Shown here: positions 40,949 through 52,299 of the stretch, piece by piece
Numbering within the stretch: position 1 is the stretch's first letter
Layout: each line of letters starts with the position of its first letter
Origin: Asterella californica
Taxonomy: Eukaryota; Streptophyta; Marchantiopsida; Marchantiales; Aytoniaceae
Length of the DNA: 64,000 nucleotides
Direction: 5' to 3'
NCBI GenBank assembly: GCA_036924285.1
Contig: JAYKYS010000009.1
Span: forward strand, 9,858,001 to 9,922,000
Translations under genes and position numbers: made by a program
The notes under the pieces: model-generated
The model's database searches: none
What the model saw: the letters and a program-made list of their open reading frames with translations, nothing else
What the model was told of the DNA's origin: nothing

Positions 40949-43900
40949 TTATTGCGCGCCTGACGACCAGTGCCAAAGCTTTACATGACTCTGTTCCTGA
41001 GTAAGCCGATTGGCATGCTGGCAACCATTGACAAGAGGAGGCTGCTGCTGCTGAGAGTCTGCCTCTTGGGCAATCTCATCCATTGTATCGGACAGCTGGC
41101 AACTATTGGCGAGCGACTGCTGCTGCTGAGGTTTTGACGCTTGAGGAGTCTCATCCTTCCTAGTAAACTGCTGGCAACCGTTAGCATGAGGCTGCCGCTG
41201 CTGCTCGTCTGCCACTCGAGCAATCTCATTCTTTCTAGAGAAAAGCGCAATCTGTGACGCGTAGCCTGGTCCTTCATCTTCTCCAGACCCACCAACTCCA
41301 GAAAATATTACATCATAACAATATTCACTGGCCATATTTGAAGCCCAGTCTCGGAACTCTGCCCTTGTCCATTCAAACCTATGATCCTCATTTCTAAACT
41401 TCACGGAACGAAGAGAGGAGGCGTAGTTATTGCCTCCGTTCTGCTCATCATTTGACAGCCTGATTCGTTTACCTTCCGACTCTTGTGCTTCATGAGACGG
41501 CGGGTAAACCTGATGGCTAGTGTCAGGACCTTCTAACGTCCTAATCAAAGAGTTAGTCAGAGGCTCCCAAGGTAGCCCTTGTAAGATAGGGTTATATTCA
41601 AAGTTGGGTGTGGACACAATCAAGACTTTAGGCTGAAGCATACCGAGAATTATCCCGCCAAACTTCTCAAGAGGTCCTGGATCCATATGCTCCACCACCT
41701 GCCACAAACATGCCGAGAGACAAAATAAGCTCTCAAACTATCGACACATACAACCGGCCCAATTACTCATAGAACTACGGTCTTCAAACTGAAACCGGAG
41801 ATCACATCTTTCCCGTGTACCAAGATATACTTCACACCTGGAAAGTACCAAGATATACTTCACACCTTAACAAGGTGTGAAGTATATCTTGGTACACGGG
41901 AAAGATGTGAAGTATAGTAGTAGATTGACCTTCTAGAGTATTTTCACAACTATGAAATTTAAATCATTCTAATGCCCCTTTTTGCCATGCGCATATTCTA
42001 AACCGATATCAAAATGAAAATAAAGATTAAAGCTTAAAGAAAATTCTATATCAATTCCAGCATGAACTCACGTTAATCTTCACAGACCGACGAAGGGCTG
42101 TATGAACGGTGAAAATATATGTTCGTTCATGAGTATAGCAGTTCAGGACTACGCTGACAGGACTATTCAGGACTATGCTGACACACTTAAGATAACCCCA
42201 AAAACCAGATGATGAACGGTGATGAAAGTAAGTGCACACACAACTCAAACAACAAACTGCTTATGCAGAACTTCCTAAATGCGACATCCGAATTATGAAC
42301 TAGAGTCCCAGACTAACTCATATATGATGAGAGACAGATGCTCCAGTATAAGTTAAAAGCAAATGTCACCTCAATGCAAACAGCCACATCTGCGCCTTGT
42401 AATTGGGGACTAAAATCTGTAAGCGATCCTTCGTACAGGTCAATACTTTCAAGTAACTCTTTGCCGGGCATCTTCTCATTCTTTAGCTTCTGAGTCAAAA
42501 GCTGCAACATAGATACGTCAAGGCCAGATGTAAGAAGCTTTACTGTATGCAGATGATATCGCAGACGTGCGATATAAGACATAGACCTACGAAAAGAAAT
42601 TACTGTTGTAATTTTCCTGTGGTGTTTGTAGGACAGAGGTGAGACCTTCGCAGCTCGTACAAGACTCTTGTGAGAAATGTCCACGCCAACTAATTCTCTG
42701 AGCTCCGTGGGTTGTTCCAACAACGACTCCAGCAAACTTCCTGATCCACAGCCCAAGTCAATCTGCAGTAACAGTTAAGAGTTAGCCTGACCTCACTGAA
42801 AACAGAATCTTCTGCACAATTTTGGATGAAGCAGGGATTTGACGTCGGACGATCGATGAACTGATTGTTACGTTGTTCAAGAGGTGCAAGACTTCTGGAA
42901 GAAATCCGAAAAAGAGATACTTACAAGAGACTTCGCTTGCAGCTTCTCGATAACCTGGAGCGCATATTCAACCCTTTGTTTAGACAAAGATGGCTTGAAA
43001 TGAGCTGCTTCCATTCGCTCCTCCGGTGCTTCAACATACTTTAGGAGCCGCACGGTATACTTGGTAGTCCCTCCTCCTACAACAAAGACACTGGTATGAG
43101 TTTCCAGTCCCGTCCTACACTCACCTTGTATGCTCCGCAGACTCACGTAAAATTCTATACAAGATGAAGAACTTTCAAGGCAACTTAATAGAAGATTACC
43201 AGATGAGATCACTCCGTTTTTATCACCGACATCATAAGATAGGGCATTGAGCAAGCCAGGCGGGGGTGAAGCCGTGGTAACACAGGCGGTCTCGCCCACA
43301 GTCATCTTCGAAACCAGGGTATCCAAAGCTCCAATAACTGCTCCGGTCCCAAGTTCAAACTCAAACTTGTCTTGCTTCTCCAAGAGGATACTTGAAACTG
43401 CATCAGATTGTGCATCAGAACAATCTGCATCCCCATACCATCTCACGGTGTATCGTACTGTAACCGTTGACCCAACAGGAGGAGTCCTATCGGTTTGGGC
43501 GCAATCCTCCACTGGTTCACAGTCAAAGAATTCTACATCGTCCGTTTCCCAGCAGTCCCTTGTTTCTAAACCTAAAATATCATCAGAATCCGCGATTAAG
43601 GGGTCTTTGTCGAAATCCCCGTCAGTTTTGTCGGCAAGTACTAGTTCATATGAGCCAGTTACATAGCCCTCGAACCATGAATCAAACTGATGTAATGCCT
43701 TCAGAGCCGCACTCTGCTGCGGGTCATATCGATTTCTGTAAGGACCGTCGGACTCGAATTCTACAGGAAAACCCTTTTGCCATTCAACTCTGACCTTGCA
43801 GGTGAATGGGCCGCCCTGCGTTGCTGCCACATTGCTCTCCTCATCGTTCCTCGTATCACAGACATCACAAGGGAGATCGACCGTCTCCGCGGACTTCACA

Positions 43901-46468
43901 TCCTTGGACTCATCGGCTTCACTAACATCTGTCCGGACAGTCGACGAGGTTCCCGTCGCCGTTAAAGTGAAAACAGGTTCAGGAAGCCGATGATTAAGAC
44001 AAAACTCAATGAGCAAACCTCGGGGCACCATTCCCCTCCACTGCGCCCTACTGGAGAACACAGTAGGAAGTTTTGGTGCCAGAATGGCTCCTCGACTGAC
44101 CTTATAGTTCCCTTGTGGGAATCTTTGGAGCAGCATTCTGCCACATGGTGCCGTGAAAGCAAGGTTTATTTAGACTGATCGTACTCAAGACAAGTACCTC
44201 ATCCTAGTCAAGCACGCAGTGCTGCACACGGTAGAACAGAAGCAAAAAGGCAAAGACGATAAGGTCGATCTTGTTCTACAGAAACTCGTTTCCACCAATT
44301 AATATGTGAGAAAAACCGACCGAGAAAAGCGATTTCTGACCTGTAAAATGTAGACGGCGTGATATCCAAAGCGTACAGTTTGCCGTGGCTCGTCCAGTCC
44401 CCGCCTACGGCAGCCAGAACTACTTCCCCGTACACGGAGTAGCCCATCAGGAGACTCGCCCTCACATTCTTCACGCAGTGGATTCCCCAAATGTCTTCCT
44501 CTCGCTGCTTGGATGAGTACCTCCGAAGATCCTCGTCAACATGTACACTGCTGGCTACGTCTTCACCAGTCAAATTAACAAAGTCCGAGTCACCACCTTG
44601 CACTTGAGGCAGGTGCGACGGTGCGGACCAGTACATGCGCATGGCCGGATGAGTCTTGGCAACTGGTCTGTAGAGTTCAAGAAGAAGAAACAATTATTTG
44701 TTACTGTGTCTTCTCTTCAAGTGCGAGCAATGTAGACCAGAAACATGGTACTGCAATGGGCACATACCTCGAGATAAGAACCCTTCCACCTTCTTTCACA
44801 CCGAGCTCGCGAGCTATCACATCCATGTAGAAATCGTCCGGCTTTACGACCAAATATGAAGCAAACGCCGGTGTATCGGTGGAACAGGGAATGTGAACAG
44901 CAACAAACTGGAGCTCAGTTTCCACAACATCTGAGTCCGAATTCGGCAAATCTTCATTATATCGCCTCGTCTTCAGCAGCTCTTGTTCGATTTCGTGTGG
45001 ATACGGCTCTTCACGGCTTAAACACGACGTCTCCGTGTTAATCTTGATGGATGGGCAGCTGCTTGCCGCCTTAAAGAGCAACGCCATGGCGTAGGCAGGA
45101 TTGGTTTCAGCTCTCCGATCAATAAGTTTACAGAAGCTGTTGATCTTGGTGTCGAGAGCAACGATAGCAGACACTGACACCTCCCCGTATCTAAATCCAT
45201 CGCGCTTGACAGCTGCCTTGAAATGTTGCCGCAGAGGGTGATAATTCAGTGCATTCTATTTCACGAAGAGTCAAGCGAGCACAAAATCAGTCACCTGAAC
45301 ATGCCAACTCCAGACGCGAAACTGTGCGTTACGCTTGCCAAGTAGGAAATAACTAGGAGCTAACGTTAAAAGCAGAGCTAAATCTATCTGCAGGGTGCGC
45401 AAAGTTTGATAACCTTGTCCGTGAAAGTTGCCACGACCCTGGACCGCAGATTCTCCCATTTCTCGTCGGTCGTGAGGACCTCTGGTGACTTAGCGAGCTG
45501 CACACTCATCTGCTCCACAAAACCACACAATTTCAAAATCCAGATGCAGCCGAACTTCACAATTTCTTCCTATTCCAATACTCGACGATAAACAGGCCTA
45601 CAGAACCTGGCCAACGAGCTGCGCCCATCATGCTAATTCCTGTTCGTCAACACGTCATAGGGCAAAAGGGTGCCAGGTGCCATCAAATTATAAGCATAAA
45701 TCCGAATGCTTCCTCCTAACCTAGAAAGTGGCGGCACTGGGGACCTTCAAGAATGGGATATGTTCCGTACCCACATTAGGCAAATCGTTTGGTCCACCTA
45801 TTTTCCCAAGCATAGAATTCAGTATGACGTGACCTACCAACACAAGTAGTGAACTGAGAAATCAAATTGACACATTCTGTGCGGCCGAATCGAACGCCAG
45901 CTTTGCAATCGTATTACATAGGCATCACCGGAAATATCGGATAAAGATTTCGCTAGAGTTCACGGATGGCGCTAGGTGGCAAGCTTTTGAACAATTCCGA
46001 GGTTTTAGCCTGCGTCGTGGACAGGTGTAAGCTGAGCCAAGGCCACCGAATAAAACTCTCCTCAGAGATTACCGAACTCCAAGCTCTGGAGTAACTAATG
46101 GCAGGGGATTTGACGTCGTAATCATCGACAATACGCGAATAAAGACTGGCGATCCAGATTCGCAACAAACTGCTTTGAAAAGAAGAAATTCTACGCAAGA
46201 ATACCTGCTCCAGAGCTTGCTTGGAAGCATGCTGCTCAGCGTCCTTTTTTCTTGGGAAAAGGTCGGACACCACTGTCAAACCGCCCGGAAGACTCAATGT
46301 GCAGCGAAAATGGACCGCATGGTGTGCTTTAAAGAATGCAGTGCTGCCAGGCAGAGCATCTACGTCCTCCTTCGGTGTACTGTGAACAGCTTCAGTGTTG
46401 AATATCAATCCCTCCCCAAGTTGATAAAGTTGGTAGAGCTTGGCCTTGGGTGTTGTCATTTCGGACAA
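40949..46468 (-). CDS. HEN1: HEN1 small-RNA 2'-O-methyltransferase
   Basis: Methylates the 3' ribose of miRNA and siRNA duplexes and so protects them from uridylation and decay. Eight exons (minus strand): 46468-46205, 45509-45414, 45255-44768, 44667-44341, 44137-42925, 42762-42646, 42501-42370, 41698-40949. They join in frame to 1,128 residues; Arabidopsis HEN1 has 942. Parts in order: dsRNA-binding domain 1 (residues 8-87); a La-like region (about 90-280); dsRNA-binding domain 2 (about 500); an FKBP-like domain (about 600-720) with FELGTGAVIGALD; FKPSLSKQRVEYAL; the SAM site DLGCGSGSLLE (797-808). The metal ligands of CIEVVEHM are E879, E882 and H883, with H985 in NEDHRFEW. The extra length is a Gln-rich C-terminal tail. 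The FxPP motif reads FKPS. Exon 3 start rests on the weakest splice reading. Confidence 0.95.
40985..41245 (-). repeat. Three coding repeats in the HEN1 C-terminal tail
   Basis: About 25-residue units with a core of (N/D)E.A..A..QQQQ....NGCQ occur three times in the last 90 residues of HEN1. The DNA shows matching GCTGCTGCTG tracts on the plus strand. This tail lies beyond the methyltransferase fold and is not part of the usual domain set. Confidence 0.75.
41802..41910. repeat. Perfect 38-bp inverted repeat in HEN1 intron 7
   Basis: Bases 41802-41839 are perfectly complementary to 41873-41910. The 33-base spacer contains an additional 23-base copy of part of the left arm (41845-41867). The right arm can therefore pair with either copy, forming a long hairpin with a loop of 33 bases or a shorter one with a loop of about 5. 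The repeat sits inside the intron between HEN1 exons 7 and 8. Confidence 0.9.
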
Positions 46469-49133
46469 CCAGAATCAAGTAAACGGGAAAACCACGGTTC
46501 TGATTCAACTTGATGACGGATCAAGAATGCAAAATGTTGTGTGGGGAGGCATAGTCAACTGAATCCTGATGTCCGTGACCAATTGTAAAGCTTAATATGT
46601 GCCCACAAGAAAAGCGTCCAAGCCTACGGAAGCTAATTCTTCTCTCGCACCGAAAATATCCTTTTCCGTCCTGTTCCTATTGCCTTGCCCCTTGTGCTTC
46701 TTTCCTTGCGCAGAGAGAGGGGATTTAAGTCTTTTAGGCGTGTCCTCATACTAACGTTCAAACGACGCCAATCGCGTCGTATCCTGTCGAACCTCCAATC
46801 ATATCTCTAATTGCCAGGTTTCGACTTTCCGCTTCATGCCGCCAACAGCGACCAATAGTCAAACTCTTTCTCCAGGGCGACAAAGCGGAATCAGCTGCTG
46901 AATTCACAGTGATGCGAAGCATCGGAAAACTTCACCCGAGGGCCTCCTTCCGACTATTCCGTCTTGTTCAGAATCTGAGTTCACTCTAGAAGGAGTACCG
47001 ACCTCCCAGCGCCTGTTTCCCACATTGACTTTCCCCTGCTTCCCGAAAGGAGCCACATCCTTACAGGATCTCATTCGAGAGCTTTCACATTCCCTCCTCC
47101 CTCGAGAGATTTCCCGCAAAATCCGCCTAAACCCTGCTTGGATTGCAAATGGTGTTGACCTTCACAGAAAATCTTTCAAAACGATAAGAGGTTCTCCTCA
47201 CAAGTTTTGCGTCCCGCCTTCACAAGAGGATCTGCAGCACATTTCCACGGCGAACTCTAGTAACTGTAAATCCAGGACTGAACCTCTTCAAACATAGTCT
47301 TTAGAGCACAAACTCTATAGCAGACCAAGCTCTGCTCCAGATTCGCAACGTCCTGGGCCTCGGCGAGCTTCTTCACATCTCATCCAGAACTGATAGGGGA
47401 TTCTCCCCGCGGAAATCCACATTCCATACGATTCCAGCGAGGAAATTCATCCCGCGAGTGGTCATGACGGTCACGACTCTTCTTACTCACTCAGACAACT
47501 CTCATCTGTGGCATAATTCCCGCTGCTCCTGCCGACAATAGATGATTAATCGCTTCCTCCACCAGCTACTCGCCTCTTCTGATCTCGTACTATCTTTCTT
47601 CTACAAAATCAGAACACCGCCTAGAGCGTTCTCTCCGTCCAACTCCTCTACTTACGGTTTACCTTCTTGGCTCCCGTCCCGTCCTGCCTCGCCTCGCGGA
47701 CCTCCTACCACTCTCGAGCCAAAACAGAGAGAGGGAGATGAGAGACGAGACACGACTCAGAGACAGAAAGAGAAAGGCTCTTGTGAGAGGGAGCAGTTGT
47801 CGTGTCAGCGTGGGGGCTTCTGGGCTTCTGTCGTCTCGTCTCAGCTGAAACTCATTCGGAGAGAGTCTCTCTCTGACCAACTATAATCGAACCCAACCAG
47901 ACAAAAACCATTCGTTTCTTTTCTCGGACTCGGTCCAATTTCTACCTTTGCTTCTCCTCCTCCTCCTCCCTATATGTGACTGTCACTAGAGCTAACGGCT
48001 TTTCTTCGCGAGAAGGAATAAAGAAAAGAAATGGACTTCCTACCCATTTGGGTTTGGATGGTGTCATGACATGGTCATGCTCCATCACTGTCATTGTGGC
48101 AAGCAAGCATGTTTTTACCACATACATGTGTACCTACGTACCAACTGTACTACGTTGTCGACCGACGGGCCCCACTGTTGTATGGTACTGTATGGTATGG
48201 TATAGCTACTCCCAGCCAAGCTCAACCACCCCCTCCTGTCATCAAACAAACATCGCGCGTTCTTATGAATGAAGGCGGACCGCGCTGATTCTTAGTTGCG
48301 CCGCGAACCCTCTACTTGCACTAACTGGTTCGTCATCCGTACTAATCTACCGGGGTTCATTTCGGACCCCGGTCTAAGTGTTTTGATTTGTCTTAACTTA
48401 TTTAAGCCAATATTTCAGTATTGACAAACATGTTAGAAACAGTGTCAAACACACAAGGTCGACATGTGGAACCTGATGAGAATGGCAAGTTTAGTGATGA
48501 CAAAGGGAGTTTCTTTTCCAGGAATTTGCTTCATCACACCCCTAGTAGGTTTTTTGACATTTATCACACCTCTCTTAACTACGTGTTGTTTTATCATATT
48601 CTTAATTGACTATTGGCGATTAAACAAGTCATTTATCTTTTCATTTATCTTTTTATTATATTTAAATATTCATAAATTATTAAAAATTATATACATATCA
48701 GATTACATACTCGAGAAGCGAATGTGTCTAGTACGACATGTCATGAACATAACAAAGTAACTTGTTTTACAGCCAATAGCAAGCAAGGGGTATGATAAAG
48801 CAATACATAGGTAACAGAGGTGTGATCAAGGTCAACAAACCTGTTGGGGGTGTGATCAAGCAAATTTTTGATTTCTTTTCATTACATACTAGCTTTACAT
48901 AGACAAATTTTGGATGTAGATTGTTAAATGGAACTGACTAGAGCCTGTAATTGTCTTTTACAAGCAAAAGGACTTGAAGGTTGCGATAGCGCATTGATAT
49001 TGTACTTTATCACATCAAAATGAATATCCACATTCATTTCCAAAAGCAAGTAGAGAATGCATTAAAAACAAATATGCATCTCGATCTTATCTGAGTTCAT
49101 CTCATTACTTATTTTCGTTAATGGATTTTGTTG
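46469..49133. other. Upstream region of HEN1 and spacer
   Basis: 46469-47980 probably includes the HEN1 promoter and 5' leader. CT-rich stretches (for example CTCCTCCTCCTCC at about 47951-47968) and C-rich sequence suggest untranslated leader, possibly with an intron. From about 48360 the DNA becomes AT-rich. A small inverted repeat ACCGGGGTT/GACCCCGGT is at 48350-48373. No second gene was recognised. Confidence 0.45.
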
Positions 49134-49137
49134 CTCA

Positions 49138-49490
49138 TGTCTGCGTATACACATCGCTGCATAACATACATCGCTGTCAGAGATACACCACACATACACA
49201 TATACAAGTGTATCATAATTATAACAATATATACTCATTCCATCATGCCAACCGGCACTACACAAACACTAAAGTCGAACAAATCCACTTTGTGCATCAG
49301 AGAATCCAGATTGCACTCACCAAGACTATCCAACACAACCAGGAGCTTGAAAGCTCAACTCGAAGAACTGAAGCCTACAAGCCATTTTTGTATATGAAGT
49401 ATATCCCTAGTGGGGCTAGTCCAAGAACTCGTCTTAATGGCACTAACGGCCCTACTGAGACTAACCACTACGCACACGGTCAATCCTAAT
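49138..49490 (-). repeat. 3' terminal blocks A2 and B2 of the 12.5-kb element
   Basis: Block A2 (about 49490-49230) is missing its first 15-20 bases, where it abuts the inverted DNMT segment. Block B2 (about 49225-49138) contains TGATACACTTGTATATG and CTGACAGCGATGTATG, as in the nested element, and ends GACA. No B1 remains before A2. Confidence 0.75.
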
Positions 49491-49501
49491 CGAGGAGATA
49501 T

Positions 49502-50495
49502 CTTGAGTTGTTGTCCATATCAGTCGTTAGAGAATACTAGCAAGCATTACCGTCGGATTGCTGAGGACATAAGATCTCACATTTGTTGACACCATTCATT
49601 TGATGATAACCGAGTGGTCATGTCATGATCACACGCATGCTGGGAGAGGTCAGGTTTACATGACATGCGATCTAGTATGTTCTGGAGATGTTACGGATCT
49701 TATGACATCTCCAGATGCATCAGATGGATTCTCCAACGTACATCTTGAAGAACGTTTCTTTATTGAGTGATGCTCGTACACAGATGATGACGAGTGTGTA
49801 CCAGGTGCGGTCTTGGGTTGGATCGGCAGTGTTGTTAGATGCAGCGAGAGTAGAATCTCGTGCACATCATCCACGGTTGTGGTGGACGAACTTGTTATCG
49901 AAGGAGGTGCTCAAACGCACACACGATGCAATGAGACGACCAGCGCATCTCACTATTAATGACATCTTGGATGCAAAATGACGATCTCAAGAGAGTCATC
50001 GATAGGTCACTCATGACAGTGATGAACCTAGTGGGACGACCTAGGGCAATGTTGCTCACTTTGGTGAGCTTTCTAGCGTCACATGCTTACAGAGATGGAG
50101 GACTTGCGCTTGTGTGGGATGCTCAATTACAGTAGTTGGTGGAGTCCAATGCCGATGAGAGAGAGTGAGCGATGGGTTTCTCTATGAGTACGATGATAGT
50201 AGCTTTGATGTCAAAGACTTCACGTGGTCATGTGTTGGATCAAGCAATGGACTTGAACTACTTGACATGGATTGTTAGTCTTGGCTAAGCATCATCGGAT
50301 GCGATCAACGGGTATTATTGCTCGGACACTTTTGAGCTCTTTGTCTATCGGATCGGTGGAAGCAAAGACTAGAAACGAGGCGTGTAGAGTTAATCATCCT
50401 TGGACATCATGAGATGTAGTAAGAGAGAGTGTGGAGCTTGTAGCTAGGACTGCCAGATACTTTTTGCACAGTGGAGGTGGAGGTCTCCTTGGCAC
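49502..50495 (+). pseudogene. Inverted second copy of the DNMT segment
   Basis: About 1 kb that matches 53300-52300 in opposite orientation. The plus-strand frame 49715-49981 contains MDSPTYILKNVSLL (motif VI region; the expected Glu of ENV is Lys), WVGSAVLLDAARV and HHPRLWWTN (motif VIII). The motif IV region at about 49602-49630 reads WSCHD instead of WPCQ. Downstream the motif IX/X remnant (GFLYEYD, DQAMDL in shifted frames) is present. The N-terminal SAM-binding motif I is absent. Clearly non-functional. Confidence 0.75.
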
Positions 50496-50559
50496 TTACT
50501 GTGCCTACCATCACGTAAGTACGTAAATACTCCATTACTATCACATCGTCATGGATATC

Positions 50560-51334
50560 TCGCTAGTCTACAACACCATCTTCACACTCAAGATCTAGAG
50601 ACTCATTATCTATTCTCTGTCTTGAGAAAGATACGACATGACCCTCCATACTAAAGTTCATAACCAACACACAAAGAAAGACAAATGCATAGCACCCTGA
50701 TACCATCTCCTCATCAACCTCGTCATGCCGTCGAGCTCCAGTCTGATCTTGCTGACTCGTGCATGGATTACGACTCAACCCATCGGTATCTAAATTTGCA
50801 ACTCTAGGTCTATGCACTCCCTAGAAATCATACTCCTATAAGATCAGAGCCCATTGTGCAAGCTTCCATGTAAGCTTGTCGGACTTCATCAACCACTTGA
50901 ACGACTAGTTATAAGTGATGAGAGTAAAGAGGTTCTCAAACAAATAACATGGAAACTGTGCAATAGTCCACACTACATCTATACGCTCCTCCTCGTACGA
51001 ACTGTATCTTGTCTCCTCAAATTGTTGGAGCGACTGGCATACACCACCACGAACTCTTTTTCCTCATCATCATGATGAGTTAGCACTGCTCCAAATCCCA
51101 ACATACTCCCATCAGTGTGCAGTTGGAAGGGGTCTCCTCTAACGGGTCTCCTCTAACGGGTCTCCTCAAGATGGGAGCAGATATCAACCTATCCTTGAGC
51201 TCTACAAAAGCTCACTCTTGCTCATCTCCTCATTGTCACTCTTGGTCCACTTTCATCAGCTTGGTCAATGGCTTCAAAATTGCACTAAACCCTTTCACGT
51301 ATTGACGATAGAAGTTCACTAAATCAATAAATGT
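50560..51334 (-). pseudogene. RNase H domain of the 12.5-kb element
   Basis: The minus strand reads PFQLHTDGSMLGFGAVLTHHDEE, then VVYASRSNN, SSYEEERIDVVWTIAQFPCYLF, then FKWLMKSDKLTWKLAQWAL. It ends HRPRVANLDTDGLSRNP (50563-50817), the standard end of gypsy RNase H before integrase. Two or more stops interrupt it. In place of integrase, sequence switches to the inverted DNMT segment. Confidence 0.8.
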
Positions 51335-52016
51335 TCAAACTCGATTCACATCTGTGAGATGTGGGATACTTGCAATAGCCTCAACCTTCGTCTGTTGAAC
51401 ACCCAACCCACCTGGGTAGTTGATGTGGTCCTGATACTCTACCAACTCTTGGAAGAACTTGCACTTCTCAATGTGTAACTTCAACCCATGAGCTCTCAAT
51501 CGCTCGAAACACACCCGTAAGTGTCTCTCGTGCTCTTTCATTGTAGCACTATAGACTAAGATGTCGTCAATATACATCGAACAAAATCCAATCCTACTAG
51601 GATCATGTCCATCATCTTTTTGGAACTCATCATGGGCGTTCTTCAATCCAAATGGTAAGAACTGCCACTGATACAAACAAGCTTTGCCGTGAGAGTCAAT
51701 TCCTCAGAATGTTGGACTTATCTTCTTTTCTCACGGACAATTGATGATACCCTGCTCCAAGGTCCAAAGTACTGAAGATCTTCACATGCCTCACTACATC
51801 AAAGATCTCTTCAAGTGTCCGCATGACATACTTATCAGACTTCGTATGCCGATTGATAAGACGGTAGTCTCCACACATCCGTCTATCCGTGTAGTTGCCA
51901 TACATATCTTTCTTTGTTGGCATAATTGTGACAGATGCATACTCTTCATGCGACATCTCCACCAACCTAACCTCCAACAAGTCTTGAGTCCTACTCTGAA
52001 TCAAGGCTCTCTCCAT
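51335..52016 (-). pseudogene. Ty3/gypsy reverse transcriptase of the 12.5-kb element
   Basis: Two frames carry the domain. 52016-51696 has RRMCGDYRLINRHTKSDKY, EEIFDVV and FSTLDLGAGYHQL. 51676-51335 has WQFLPFGLKNA, the catalytic YIDDILVYS, then EHERHLRVCFERLRAHGLKL and KCKFF. These are diagnostic of Ty3/gypsy, not copia, LINE or DIRS enzymes. The two are separated by a frame change after YHQL. The first aspartate region and the YIDD box are intact; the whole is not. Confidence 0.9.
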
Positions 52017-52299
52017 GCCACTTTATCCGTAAGGAGGTCGAAAGATTGACGTGTCACTAGTCAAGTCGATCCATATACCTGATCCTTTTAAGGTACCTAA
52101 ATCCTTCATATTGAAAGCAAAATAATTCCTGTAGCTCTTCAAGAATCTCTGAACTCTTCATCTCTCCTCTCCTATAAGCTTGGGTCCAATCTCCGACTCT
52201 CAAGTATCATCTATCACCACGCTAGAGTTAGAAGATGAAGTCGTTGACTGCTATCTTGCAGACTTCGAAGCAGTTTCCTTCTGCTCACCGCCAACAACC

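Noticed and set aside
51117..51180. Short triplicate GGGTCTCCTC phrase as a regulatory array
   Set aside because: It falls within RNase H coding remnants and spans only about 45 bases; better explained as local slippage in dead coding DNA.
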